64,000 bases of DNA from Schaalia cardiffensis (GTDB lineage Bacteria; Actinomycetota; Actinomycetes; Actinomycetales; Actinomycetaceae): NCBI RefSeq assembly GCF_016405145.1, contig NZ_JAEKIA010000003.1, forward strand, positions 62,001 to 126,000, given 5' to 3'. The position numbers were made by a program, and so were the translations under genes. This document shows positions 1 through 8,760 of this stretch, one piece after another (the first letter of the stretch is position 1; the number at the start of each line of letters is the position of its first letter). The notes below the pieces were generated by a model. It was not told the origin of the DNA. It saw nothing but the letters and a program-made list of their open reading frames with translations, and did not search any database.

Positions 1-142
1 TCCACTTGGTTGGGGCACCCCCTCCGCTTGGTTAGAGGCTATGTGTCTACTTGCGCGGGAGACCCTCCACTCAGGTGGGGGAATGGCTCCACTCAGGCGG
101 GATCCCGCTCAGCCAGTGAACGCCTCCAAGGAAGTGGGGGAC

Positions 143-1456
143 TCAGTCGCGAAGGAGCTCGAGAAGATGGGCGAAGACCTTCCCAGAAGAGGCGCGAAGG
201 CCGTCATGCTGGTATTCGTTCGTGATCCAGGTCCGGGTGTTGCGAACCGTCTGGGCGGTCGCAAGGGAGAGCTCGCGCGGGACGAACATATCCTCCTCGT
301 AGACCGCGGCGGCGATCGGAACCTCGTTGGCGGCGAGGCGCTCGGGCGAATACACCGCAGGCCAGTCCGTGCGCGCAGCGAGGATATCGCTCGTACCCGC
401 CAGAGGGACGAGGGCGAGGTCCTCATCGAAAATGCGGCGCATCATATGCTCCCCGGTCAGGTAATACGGTTCGGAGGCATCCAAAGGATCGGCATCCTTG
501 GCGAATCCGGGCACTTCCTCGGCAAGACGATCAGCCGACCAAGCGGTCGCCGTTCCCGCAAGCTCCGGAGTCGCACACGCGTAGATCGCCTCCTGGAGCA
601 CGCCGTACATGGGGTTCATCGCGACCTCCGCGGCCACGCCCTCGAGAAACTCTAAGGAGAGGCGCCGCTCGCCGCGAAGCGTGACGAAGGGGCCTTCGAG
701 CAGATAGTGCAACATGTCCGTTCGGCTTTGCATCCCCAGGCTCATACCGATCATGCGCAAGCGCTCGCTCGAGAGGCGCTCACCCGTGGGCAGCAGCTCC
801 TCCGTGTCCCGCACATGGGCTGCGACCTCGCGGATCTTCTGCTCGTCACCCGGGTAGCGCGAGAAGTAGAAGCGGTTGCGCGCCGCAGTCTTCTCATAGC
901 TCAGACGGTAGATGTCATCGACATGGACGAGGCCGGGAAGGCCGCCGGTCACGAGGGAGGCCTCGACGGCCTCCGGCGCGGTCGACAGGTAGGCGAGAGT
1001 GAGGAAACCGCCGTAAGACTGCCCGAGGGTCGTCCACTTCGCGCCATCGGTGATCTCAGCGCGGAAAGCCTCGGCATCTTTGATGATCTGATCTTGACGG
1101 AAGAGCATGAGATGGTCGGCGCGAGCCTGATCATCGGTCAACTCCTGGAGGGCTTGCCAGTCCATACGAGTGGACTGGCCCGTGCCTCGTTGATCGAGGA
1201 GCACGACGCGGAACTCCTTGAGCGCCTCGCCGATCCACCCATCGCGGAAGTCTCCTTGACGCGGCCCCTTGCCGCCCGGACCTCCTTGGAGGAATACGAG
1301 GTGCGGGAGCTTTTCCCCGCCCGGGCGGATGATCTCGCGGGCGAAGATCTCGATCTTGGGGTTCGTTGGGCTGAGCGGCTTCGAATGATCGAGGGGGACC
1401 TCAAGACGATGCTCGTGGACGGTGCAGGAATGCTGAACGTAGGTCGTCGTGCGCAT
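143..1456 (-). CDS. Proline iminopeptidase-like alpha/beta hydrolase (peptidase S33)
   Basis: A 437-residue cytoplasmic alpha/beta hydrolase of the S33 family, which releases N-terminal proline or similar residues from peptides. The oxyanion motif LQGGPGG is at about residues 56-62. The nucleophile elbow GQSYGG places the catalytic Ser at 147. Asp389 (in YEEDMF) and His417 (in EYQHDG) are the likely rest of the triad. Length fits the long actinobacterial S33 form. No signal peptide is visible. It is a single gene transcribed away from azlCD, with short tandem repeats in its upstream region. Family is clear; the substrate is inferred. Confidence 0.85.
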   Translation of the reverse strand: MRTTTYVQHSCTVHEHRLEVPLDHSKPLSPTNPKIEIFAREIIRPGGEKLPHLVFLQGGPGGKGPRQGDFRDGWIGEALKEFRVVLLDQRGTGQSTRMDWQALQELTDDQARADHLMLFRQDQIIKDAEAFRAEITDGAKWTTLGQSYGGFLTLAYLSTAPEAVEASLVTGGLPGLVHVDDIYRLSYEKTAARNRFYFSRYPGDEQKIREVAAHVRDTEELLPTGERLSSERLRMIGMSLGMQSRTDMLHYLLEGPFVTLRGERRLSLEFLEGVAAEVAMNPMYGVLQEAIYACATPELAGTATAWSADRLAEEVPGFAKDADPLDASEPYYLTGEHMMRRIFDEDLALVPLAGTSDILAARTDWPAVYSPERLAANEVPIAAAVYEEDMFVPRELSLATAQTVRNTRTWITNEYQHDGLRASSGKVFAHLLELLRD

Positions 1457-1500
1457 GGGGGAAGCCTAGCCGTACTCTTCACGGAGCTTGGGTGCGGCGC

Positions 1501-1600
1501 GCATCGCTTCGGGTGCTGTGCATCGCTTCAGGTGCTGTGTATCGCTTCAGGCAGCGCCCAATTGTTCAACAGGGTGGCGCCCAGTTGTTCAAGAGGGCGG
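1501..1600. repeat. Two adjacent short tandem repeats
   Basis: Three copies of a 19-bp unit (core ATCGCTTCAGGTGCTGT) lie at 1501-1519, 1520-1538 and 1539-1556. They run directly into two copies of a 23-bp unit (core CGCCCARTTGTTCAA) at about 1554-1577 and 1577-1600. The second unit contains TTGTTCAA, which is also the core of the repeats in front of the fic gene at 4.6 kb. The array lies upstream of the S33 peptidase and downstream of azlD. Function unknown. Confidence 0.75.
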
Positions 1601-1633
1601 TGTCCAATCATGCAAGAGACAAGGGTGGTCCTC

Positions 1634-1960
1634 TTAGAGGTTGATGAAGAGCACGTAAGACAAGGTCCCCGCCGCAATGCTCACCATCATGCGGCGCCCG
1701 CCCAGCAGATGCGCCGCCACTGTGATGGCGCTCGCCGCGATGGTCGCCCAAGCTTTGCCCGGTGCAGAAACGAGGCTGGACTGGACGGAGACAATGGCGA
1801 GGACGAAGAGGATCCCCGCGGGCATCCACACTCCCATCGTCCGTACGAAACGAGACTCGCGTAGCGGCTCCAGAATAAGGAAGGGAATGGCGCGCAAGCC
1901 GAGGTCGACGAGGAAGACCACGAGGAGCACCGCGAGGATGTATCCGAGCGTCGGAGTCAT
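1634..1960 (-). CDS. azlD: AzlD family branched-chain amino acid exporter small subunit
   Basis: A 108-residue protein with about four hydrophobic segments, the typical size and layout of AzlD, the small partner of AzlC in branched-chain amino acid (or azaleucine) export. Its start overlaps the 3' end of the azlC gene by 4 bases, so the two are co-transcribed and probably translationally coupled. Recognition rests on the membrane pattern and the neighbour; the exact substrate is not readable. Confidence 0.8.
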   Translation of the reverse strand: MTPTLGYILAVLLVVFLVDLGLRAIPFLILEPLRESRFVRTMGVWMPAGILFVLAIVSVQSSLVSAPGKAWATIAASAITVAAHLLGGRRMMVSIAAGTLSYVLFINL

Positions 1961-3072
1961 GAGCGCACCTCCGGCTCACCCTCCACTGATTCGACGCCGT
2001 CCGCACGGGCGGGTGAAGGGACGTTGTCCTCGCCTAGGGGTGAGGCGACTCGATCCCCGTCCGCACAGGCTTGCGAAGCGCCCTCGTTCCCATCTGCGCA
2101 GGATCCGGCGTACTCCGTGTCGGACTGTGAATCGGCGTCGCCGTCCTCCTCAAGTGGGTGAAGGCCCTCGTCCGCGCTTGCAGGAGTAAGGCCCTCGTCC
2201 GCGTGTGCCGGAGAAGGGGCCTCATTGAGCAAAGAGAGGTCCTCGTGTGCCGGAGAATGCTCCTCGTCGAGCAGGGGAAGATCCCCGCGCGCCCTCAGCC
2301 ATACGAATCTCGCAGCCAAAAGTCCCACGAAGATCAGCAGCGAGGTGATGAGCCATTGACTCGGAGCGATGAACCAGGCGAGCGTGAGGGCGAGACTCGC
2401 CAAGAGGACGGAGGGAATATCCGACAGTGAGCGCGCCGCCTCCAAGGTGAGGGCGATGAACATGGCGACGAGGGCGAAATCGAAGCCCTCGATGGATGCG
2501 GGGATGAGGGAACCGAGTGTCAACCCCGTCAACCCCGAACACATCCACAACCCCTGCAAGAAGAGCTGCATGGTGAGAATGCGGGTGTGCGTCCACCCGG
2601 GGCGTGACAAGGACAGCGCATAAGCCTCGTCGACCAGCGCATACGCCGAGTAGAAGCGCCCGAGCTTGGTGCGCACGAGCGAGATCGGGAAGGAGAAGGC
2701 GTAGAACAGGTAGCGTGAGTTCACGAGGAAGATCGTCACCGCAATGGAGGCGATGGGAGTTGCCGAGGCGATGAGGGAGACGAGGAGGAGCTCCGCCGAT
2801 CCGGAAAAGGCAGCGATATTGAGGGCCACCCCGATCCAAGGGGGCAGACTGGTCTGCGAGATCAGCAGGCCGTAGGCGATGCCCAGAGGGACGTACCCTA
2901 ATGCGACAGGAGCGGTGATCCGCACGCCCTCGAGGATCTCGTGACGCTTCGACCTTGCAGGTGCTGGAGCTGAGGCGGGCGCCCCTTGAGCGGGGTCGAG
3001 CGGCGGCGTGGCGGAAAGGGACATGAGCCCATTGTGTCTATGCCGCCCGATGGGGGCCAGCGGCATCGTCAT
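1957..3072 (-). CDS. azlC: AzlC family amino acid exporter large subunit with long acidic tail
   Basis: Membrane permease subunit of the AzlCD exporter. After an Ala/Pro-rich N-terminal stretch the AzlC core begins (GVRITAPVALGYVPLGIAYG) and continues through about seven to eight hydrophobic helices. The start at 3072 is chosen because GGAGG lies 6 bases upstream of it; another in-frame ATG at 3087 lacks such a site. After the last helix there is an unusual cytoplasmic tail of about 120 residues rich in Glu, Asp, Ser, Pro and Ala, with repeats of the type LLDEEHSPAHEDL / LLNEAPSPAHADEGL. This tail is not part of the family core. Confidence 0.85.
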   Translation of the reverse strand: MTMPLAPIGRHRHNGLMSLSATPPLDPAQGAPASAPAPARSKRHEILEGVRITAPVALGYVPLGIAYGLLISQTSLPPWIGVALNIAAFSGSAELLLVSLIASATPIASIAVTIFLVNSRYLFYAFSFPISLVRTKLGRFYSAYALVDEAYALSLSRPGWTHTRILTMQLFLQGLWMCSGLTGLTLGSLIPASIEGFDFALVAMFIALTLEAARSLSDIPSVLLASLALTLAWFIAPSQWLITSLLIFVGLLAARFVWLRARGDLPLLDEEHSPAHEDLSLLNEAPSPAHADEGLTPASADEGLHPLEEDGDADSQSDTEYAGSCADGNEGASQACADGDRVASPLGEDNVPSPARADGVESVEGEPEVRS

Positions 3073-3349
3073 GTGGACCCTCCACACCTTTCGCAGCCTT
3101 CACAACATCTTTCGCTCCTTCACACCTTTCATGTCGTCAATCATTGTTCGAAATCCGTGATCGCTGAGCGTGGCGCCCTCTCACTCCTGTGTCTTAGGCT
3201 CCTGTCCGCCTCCTTGTGTCCCTCCGTCTGTTCTGGCCTCTGCTCGCCTTGTTTGGCCCCTGCTCGTCTCGTTTCGTTCAGGAGTGTCCTGCTTCGTCCC
3301 CGCTTTTCGCGCTCGCGGTGACCTACGCGCCCTCGACTAGCATGACCCC

Positions 3350-4225
3350 ATGACAATCACCGCAGCCGCAGACGGCTCCTCGCTCGGAAACCCCGGACCC
3401 GCAGGCTGGGCGTGGGTCGTTGACGAGGACCGCTGGGACGCGGGCGGATGGCCCGAAGGGACGAACAATCTCGGTGAGCTCACTGCCATCCTCGAAGTAC
3501 TCAAAGCGACCGAGGCCGCAGGCCTCGCGGGCGAAGACCTGCATATCCTGTGCGACTCCCAGTACGCGATCAACGTCGTGTCGAAGTGGAGGATCGGCTG
3601 GAAGAAGCGCGGATGGGTCAAAGCCGATAAGAAGCCGATTAAGAATCTTGAACTTATCCAGCAGATTGACCGTGCCATTGAGGGGCGGCGCGTCACTTTC
3701 GAATGGGTGAAGGGCCATGCCGGGCATGCGCTCAACGAACTGGCCGATGAGCACGCCCGGGCCTGCGCCGAAGAGTACCGGGCGGGCAAGGTTCCCTCCC
3801 GAGGACCCGGTTTCTCAAAGTCTTCGACCTGCGACGAGGACGAGGCCCCTGATCAGGTGAAGGCTCTGGATGCGGGCGGTTCGGAGCCTGCGCTTGAGGG
3901 AGCGCAGGCGGTGATCGCCCTCGAAAAGAGGATGATCCTCGCGTGGACGAGGGGTGACGCCGAGGCTTTGAGAGGCCTCGAGGCCGGGGATACGACGCGG
4001 ATTTGGCCGGATGGGCGAACCTCACAGGGCATGGGCGGCCCTGCTCCGGCGGGCCTGAGCGTCAGCCCAATGAATGTCGTCGAAGCGGGCGGCGCCTGGT
4101 GCGTGCGCTACACGATCCGTTTCGAGGGCGGTTCCAGCGCCGAAACATCCCTCTGGACACCCACTGACACTGGCCTGAAAATCCTCCTGCACCAATCGAC
4201 CCTCGTCTCCGAGAGGTCCCGATGA
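3350..4225 (+). CDS. rnhA: Ribonuclease HI fused to a C-terminal SnoaL/NTF2-like domain
   Basis: Residues 1-145 are RNase HI, which cleaves the RNA strand of RNA-DNA hybrids. The metal-binding acids are visible as Asp8 (AADGS), Glu43 (LGELTA), Asp69 (LCDSQYA) and Asp133 (NELADEHA), with the histidine loop WVKGHAGH at 119-126. A linker rich in Asp, Glu and Ser follows at about 150-180. Residues 185-291 resemble a DUF4440/NTF2-like fold (an ALEKRMILAWTRGDAEAL helix, then strands). Free-standing RNase HI is about 150 residues, so the second domain is an addition. The stop overlaps the next gene's ATG. Confidence 0.85.
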   Translation: MTITAAADGSSLGNPGPAGWAWVVDEDRWDAGGWPEGTNNLGELTAILEVLKATEAAGLAGEDLHILCDSQYAINVVSKWRIGWKKRGWVKADKKPIKNLELIQQIDRAIEGRRVTFEWVKGHAGHALNELADEHARACAEEYRAGKVPSRGPGFSKSSTCDEDEAPDQVKALDAGGSEPALEGAQAVIALEKRMILAWTRGDAEALRGLEAGDTTRIWPDGRTSQGMGGPAPAGLSVSPMNVVEAGGAWCVRYTIRFEGGSSAETSLWTPTDTGLKILLHQSTLVSERSR

Positions 4226-4458
4226 CGCTGATGCGACCCCTCCAGGAGATGCCCGAGGACATCGCCCACCTGCTCGGCGAATGGGGGCTACGCCAGGACT
4301 ACGATGCCCGCCCCGCCTACCAGCGCAATGACTACCTCGCGTGGATCGCGCGCGCCAAGCGTCCCGCGACTCGAATGAAGCGCATCGACCAGATGCTGAG
4401 CGAACTGGAGGCGGGCGGCGTCTACATGAAGATGCGGCACGCGCCCTCCGAGCGCTGA
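4222..4458 (+). CDS. Small YdeI/OmpD-associated-like protein
   Basis: A 78-residue protein whose central part (YLAWIARAKRPATRMKRIDQ) resembles the C-terminal helical motif of the YdeI/OmpD-associated family, where a W(I)..AKRPETR..RI pattern is common. It overlaps the rnhA stop by 4 bases, so it is translated with it. No membrane segment or signal is present. Its role is unknown. Confidence 0.55.
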   Translation: MTLMRPLQEMPEDIAHLLGEWGLRQDYDARPAYQRNDYLAWIARAKRPATRMKRIDQMLSELEAGGVYMKMRHAPSER

Positions 4459-4764
4459 CTGCGCCCTTTGCGTCCGGTCTGGCTCTGCCAGCCGTGTCGG
4501 ACTCGTCAGTGAGGGCATCGCCACCGAGGCGCGTGTGTCAGATGCGAATTGGGCTTTCTGAGGGAGGAGAACGAGTTCCTGCTCAGGAGATGCGCATTCA
4601 TGGTCATCTTCATCTGCTCGATGTTCAACAAGTGGTACTTGTTCGAAATAAATCATCTAGCCATGTTCAACAAATGCACATTGTTGAACATGGCTAACCC
4701 TCTTATGTGCAACAAGTGCCTTATGATGAGTGTTGTGGATCTTGAAATGTTCAACAACAGCGCC
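4459..4764 (+). promoter_or_regulatory. fic control region with repeated ATGTTCAACAA sites
   Basis: This 306-base stretch is AT-richer than its surroundings. It holds repeated copies of ATGTTCAACAA at 4621-4631, 4663-4673 and 4747-4757, with variants ACTTGTTCGAA near 4638 and ATGTGCAACAA at 4705-4715. The 4663 copy is the left half of a perfect inverted repeat, arms 4659-4673 and 4681-4695 (AGCCATGTTCAACAA and its complement), separated by 7 bases. The layout looks like an operator array for a dimeric repressor. The winged-helix tail of the Fic protein is the obvious candidate ligand (inference). Confidence 0.7.
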
Positions 4765-5940
4765 ATGGGTGAACTCGTTGAGATCAGCGGCTCGGATCCG
4801 ATCTCGGGCTCATGGACGCATAAGGCCTTCATTCCGATCCCCCTGAGCGACGAAGAACCGCCCCTGTCCGCTCAGAGTTACCGTGAAGTCGCGGCAGCCG
4901 GGCGTGAACTCGCCTCCCTTGACGCGACAGCGCGTCAGCTTCCACAGCCATACCTCCTTCGTCTCCCCTCGTTGCGAGCTGAAGCGCAGGCGACTTCAGC
5001 CCTGGAAGGCACATACGCTCCTTTGGACGCCGTGCTCACAGCAAATGAAGCCGCCCCCACGAGTGTGGAGATGAGGGAGGTCCTCAACTACGTCACCATG
5101 GCTGAGACTGGCTATGCCTGGGTCGAAGAAGGACGTCCAATCACCCTTGGACTGTTGGAGGACCTCCAAGGGGCTTTGATGCGGGGGACTCCTCTGGAAG
5201 AAGAGTCCGGTCACTTGAGAGAAGGACAGGTGGTCATCGGACGACGCGACCTCCCAGATCCGCACGATCCTGCGATCAAGGGCTCCCGTTTCGTGCCGCC
5301 CCCTCCTGGAGATCGCCTGCGGGCCGGAGTCGAATCCCTGCTCGCATGGATTGAAAGGGATCATTCCGGCAAGATCGACCCCGTCATTGAAGCCGGAATG
5401 GCTCACTACCAGTTCGAAACTCTTCACCCCTTCCGTGATGGAAACGGCAGGCTCGGACGCTACCTGATCGTCCTCACCCTGCTTCGCAACCACTTGCTCT
5501 CCGAACCGACGTTGACAGTCTCCCCCTGGTTCGAAGCAAGACGAGGCGAGTACTACGACCGACTCCTCGCAGTCAGCACCGAGGGTGATTGGGATTCCTT
5601 CCTATCCTTCTTCGCCAGAGGCCTGGCCCACTCGGCGCGTTCGACCCGAGAGCTCATGCTGGCGCTGGCGGACGTCCAAGGGCGTCTGAAGGAGACCGTC
5701 AGCGCCTCGAAGTTGCGTTCGGCGAAGGCACTCGAACTCGTCGATTTTGCGGTAGCAAATCCGTCCTTCACTGCGAAGATGGTTCAGCGTGCGGTGGGCT
5801 TGTCGTATTCGCGAACGAACAATCTGATCGGACAGTTCGTCGATCTGCGGATCCTGGAAGCCCATGAGGGCGAGGGGAACCAGCGCGTCTTCTGGGCTCC
5901 TGAAGTCCTCCGCATCCTTTTGGCGGGGCGCAATCGATAA
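4765..5940 (+). CDS. Fic family protein (AMP transferase) with C-terminal winged helix
   Basis: A 391-residue Fic-domain protein. The full active-site motif HPFRDGNGRLGR is at residues 221-232; the His is the catalytic base for AMP transfer to target proteins. TSALEG at 77-82 fits the autoinhibitory (S/T)xxxE(G/N) motif, placed N-terminal to the Fic motif as in class II Fic proteins. Residues ~320-391 (AKMVQRAVGLSYSRTNNLIG) form a winged-helix DNA-binding domain, suggesting self-regulation through the repeats upstream. The start is uncertain: ATGs at 4747 and 4765 are both in frame, and 4765 gives the usual family length. The target protein cannot be read from sequence. Confidence 0.85.
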   Translation: MGELVEISGSDPISGSWTHKAFIPIPLSDEEPPLSAQSYREVAAAGRELASLDATARQLPQPYLLRLPSLRAEAQATSALEGTYAPLDAVLTANEAAPTSVEMREVLNYVTMAETGYAWVEEGRPITLGLLEDLQGALMRGTPLEEESGHLREGQVVIGRRDLPDPHDPAIKGSRFVPPPPGDRLRAGVESLLAWIERDHSGKIDPVIEAGMAHYQFETLHPFRDGNGRLGRYLIVLTLLRNHLLSEPTLTVSPWFEARRGEYYDRLLAVSTEGDWDSFLSFFARGLAHSARSTRELMLALADVQGRLKETVSASKLRSAKALELVDFAVANPSFTAKMVQRAVGLSYSRTNNLIGQFVDLRILEAHEGEGNQRVFWAPEVLRILLAGRNR

Positions 5941-6008
5941 GACCGTGCAGCAGGGGGTGAACAGCAGGTCGCCGACCCCTCAAAGAGGTTCGGGCCCCGA
6001 TGAAGGGC

Positions 6009-8405
6009 TCAGGCCCCGATCCCCACTTGCCCAAGGGCGAAAGCAAACTCTTCTGCGCGCGCCGCCCAATGCCCCTCACGACCCGAGGGGCCGGCATGCC
6101 CGGCGACCATCTGCGTGCGCAGCACGATCGGCCTGGCGTGAGCGAGTTCGGCGTCCTCGTGAGCACCGCTCGCCTCTCGCAGACGCAGCACCCACTTTGT
6201 CGGCTCAACGAACTCAACGCGCGTGTCATTCACCGAGGTCGTCGCCATAACCGCCGGAAGCTCAACCCCGATCGGCACATTCTCATAGGGGGTGTAGCCC
6301 CTCATGAGGGCATAAACCTCGGGGCTTTCAATGGGATTGCCCCACTCCTCCCACTCGCCGATCGTGAGCGGCAAAGAAGGATCAAGGATCGTCGTTAGAG
6401 CATCGACGAAGGGCACTCCCGCGACGATCACGCGGTAGCGATCTGGCGCCATGTTCGTCACCGCGCCCATGAGAAGACCTCCCGCGCTGCGCCCTTCGCC
6501 AATGAGACGCCCCTTCTGGACCCACCCGGAGGACACGAGCCACTCGCCCACATCAATGAAATCCGTGAAAGAATGGGGTTTTGCGAATTCTTTGCCGTCC
6601 TCGTACCAGGCGCGACCGAGCTCACCACCGCCTCGAACATGAGCGATCGCGAAGACAAGGCCGCGCTTAAGGAGCGGCAGACGCAGGATCTCAAACTCAG
6701 GGTCATAGGAGACCTCGTAGGCGCCGTATCCGAGCTCCCAGCCAGGGTTCGTCCCATCAGGCACGACATCGGCCCGGTGCACCAGCGTCACCGGGATCTG
6801 CGTCTTCTGGTCACGGGCCCGAACCCACACGCGCTCCTCGACGTAGGCGGAGGCATCCCACCCCGGGGCTTCGGCCACTTTCAACACCCGCTCCTCTGCG
6901 CTTCGCGGATCCACCTGCACGACGCGCGGCGGCTGGATCTGCGATTGCACAGAGACGCGGAAGAACTCATCGTGAAACCTCGGGCCGTTGATGGACTGGA
7001 TCGTGCGGACAGGCACATCCGTTTCAACGAAGCGGCCCGGCCCCCAGGCTCTGGAAATCTCCTCAGCATCCAGGAAACGAGGACGAGGCCCCTGCCCCTG
7101 CCCGAGAGGCACTTCGCGCATCCTGTACTCGAGCTGTGTGAGCGACGCGGAACGCATTGTAAGGACGCAGAACCCGGCATAGGCCTCGACGTCGAGGATC
7201 CTTTCACCCACCTCGGGCTCGCGCAGGCAGATCCAGGTCGAAAAAGGCGCGAGGACGCGGTCGGCGTCGCCTGCAGCCCAAGCGACGCTCCCAGGGGTCG
7301 AGGCTGTGTTGTCCTTCTTGGCGTGCCCAGAGGTGGCGAGTGAACCCGAAGCAGGCTCTGTGCCAGGTGCCCGATTCCCCAGAGCCGATCGGGAGAACTC
7401 CGGGCCCACGGTCTCGAAACGATCCTCAAGATCAACGGGGATCGGCGCCGCAGCCAAAGAGCCCTCCCGCGTCGACGCAGTGTGAACAATAAGGAAGTGA
7501 TCGCCCGCAGACTCGAGGGACACCATCACCCCGGGCCTCGGCTCGACGATTGGCAGCGGCCTTCCGCACGGAGTGAAAGGCGACCACGCCCACGCCTTCC
7601 CGGAGGTCGACGATACCGATGCGATAATGCCAAGATTCGGGTCTGCGCCAGTGGAGATGCCCATCTCGAAACGCTCATCCGGCTCAACAAGGAGTAGACG
7701 GTCCTGCCCCTGAGCGGTCCCAAGGCTGTGATGCCAGATCTCGCATGCGCGCCAGGCATCATCCACCCCGACGTAGATGAAGGAGGAAGAATCCGCGGCC
7801 CAAGCGAAGCCATAGCCGGCATCCACCACGGCCTCGTCCACGGTCGTCCCACTTGCGACCTCGCGAATCAGCCACTGGTATCTCTCATCCCCGGAAAGAT
7901 CACGAGCCCAGGCGATGAAACGACCATCGGGGCTGGGCACAATATCGGCGACGCGGAAGAACTCATGTCCCGCAGCCTGCTCGTTCTCATCCAAAACGAG
8001 CTGCTCTCCGGGCAAAGGGGAGTTCACGGCGGGCTTTGGGGGAAGCGAGTCGGCGCTCAGCGGCGCACTCGGATCTCCGATCGCCCTCACGCGGTGGTGG
8101 GTCGCGTAGGACGCGCCTTCACGCCACCGGTGAAAGTACCAGAAATCGCCTTCGCGCACGGGCACGGACACGTCATCAAGCGCAGCATGCCCCTTCACCT
8201 CGGCGGCGATTCTCTTCGCCAATCCCGCGGTGGGTGCGCAGATCTCATCCGCCCACGCATTCTCCGCGTCGAGGTGTGCCAGGACCTCGGCATTGTCTTC
8301 GTCGCGCAGCCAATCCCAACCGTCGTCGAAGTGATCGCCGTGAATGTCGCGCACGCGCAAACCGAACTTCTTTGGGGCGCGGGGAGGGCGGGTCGTTTCA
8401 GTCAT
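6009..8405 (-). CDS. ptrB: Oligopeptidase B-like S9 serine peptidase
   Basis: A 798-residue prolyl-oligopeptidase-family peptidase: an N-terminal beta-propeller half and a C-terminal alpha/beta hydrolase half. The nucleophile motif GEGRSAGG lies at about residue 637, the acid in SVNDTRV at about 725 and the histidine in VAGHAGPSG at about 769. The family cleaves after basic residues in short peptides, in the cytoplasm. It is about 80 residues longer than usual because of a low-complexity insert (about 330-375, rich in Gly, Ala, Ser, Pro) within the propeller. It is a single gene with no visible partner. Confidence 0.88.
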   Translation of the reverse strand: MTETTRPPRAPKKFGLRVRDIHGDHFDDGWDWLRDEDNAEVLAHLDAENAWADEICAPTAGLAKRIAAEVKGHAALDDVSVPVREGDFWYFHRWREGASYATHHRVRAIGDPSAPLSADSLPPKPAVNSPLPGEQLVLDENEQAAGHEFFRVADIVPSPDGRFIAWARDLSGDERYQWLIREVASGTTVDEAVVDAGYGFAWAADSSSFIYVGVDDAWRACEIWHHSLGTAQGQDRLLLVEPDERFEMGISTGADPNLGIIASVSSTSGKAWAWSPFTPCGRPLPIVEPRPGVMVSLESAGDHFLIVHTASTREGSLAAAPIPVDLEDRFETVGPEFSRSALGNRAPGTEPASGSLATSGHAKKDNTASTPGSVAWAAGDADRVLAPFSTWICLREPEVGERILDVEAYAGFCVLTMRSASLTQLEYRMREVPLGQGQGPRPRFLDAEEISRAWGPGRFVETDVPVRTIQSINGPRFHDEFFRVSVQSQIQPPRVVQVDPRSAEERVLKVAEAPGWDASAYVEERVWVRARDQKTQIPVTLVHRADVVPDGTNPGWELGYGAYEVSYDPEFEILRLPLLKRGLVFAIAHVRGGGELGRAWYEDGKEFAKPHSFTDFIDVGEWLVSSGWVQKGRLIGEGRSAGGLLMGAVTNMAPDRYRVIVAGVPFVDALTTILDPSLPLTIGEWEEWGNPIESPEVYALMRGYTPYENVPIGVELPAVMATTSVNDTRVEFVEPTKWVLRLREASGAHEDAELAHARPIVLRTQMVAGHAGPSGREGHWAARAEEFAFALGQVGIGA

Positions 8406-8760
8406 GGCCCGAGACTACCGAAGCCCTCGGGCATCTTCGGACTCGGAGAACGGGGCGGCCCTCGACACCACAGCACAGGTCCGTGAATCGGAAGGGTCTG
8501 GCGGAGCCGTATCGGCATGGGGTGTGCCAATCCGAAGGATTTGAGCTGTCAGCACCACACCTCAGCTCTCTTCTTCCGGTACAGATTGGAGGAGGAGCTT
8601 CACTCATCCGAATGCCCTTCATGCAGAAGAGCCCCCAGGCACAGCAGCCCACAGATGAGCCCACGCACAAATCCCCCTTCATACAGGAGAACCCCTGGCC
8701 CACACTCATCAAATAGAGCCTCGTTGAGCGTCCTCCAAGCTGCGGGAATAGGCTCGATGG
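8406..8760. other. Intergenic region with an imperfect direct repeat
   Basis: No convincing gene is seen between the divergent ptrB and patatin genes. A direct repeat with core CCCTTCAT(G/A)CAG occurs at about 8610-8632 and 8676-8703, each followed by a C-rich run. Promoters for both flanking genes must lie here, but no strong -35/-10 pair could be identified. Confidence 0.45.
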
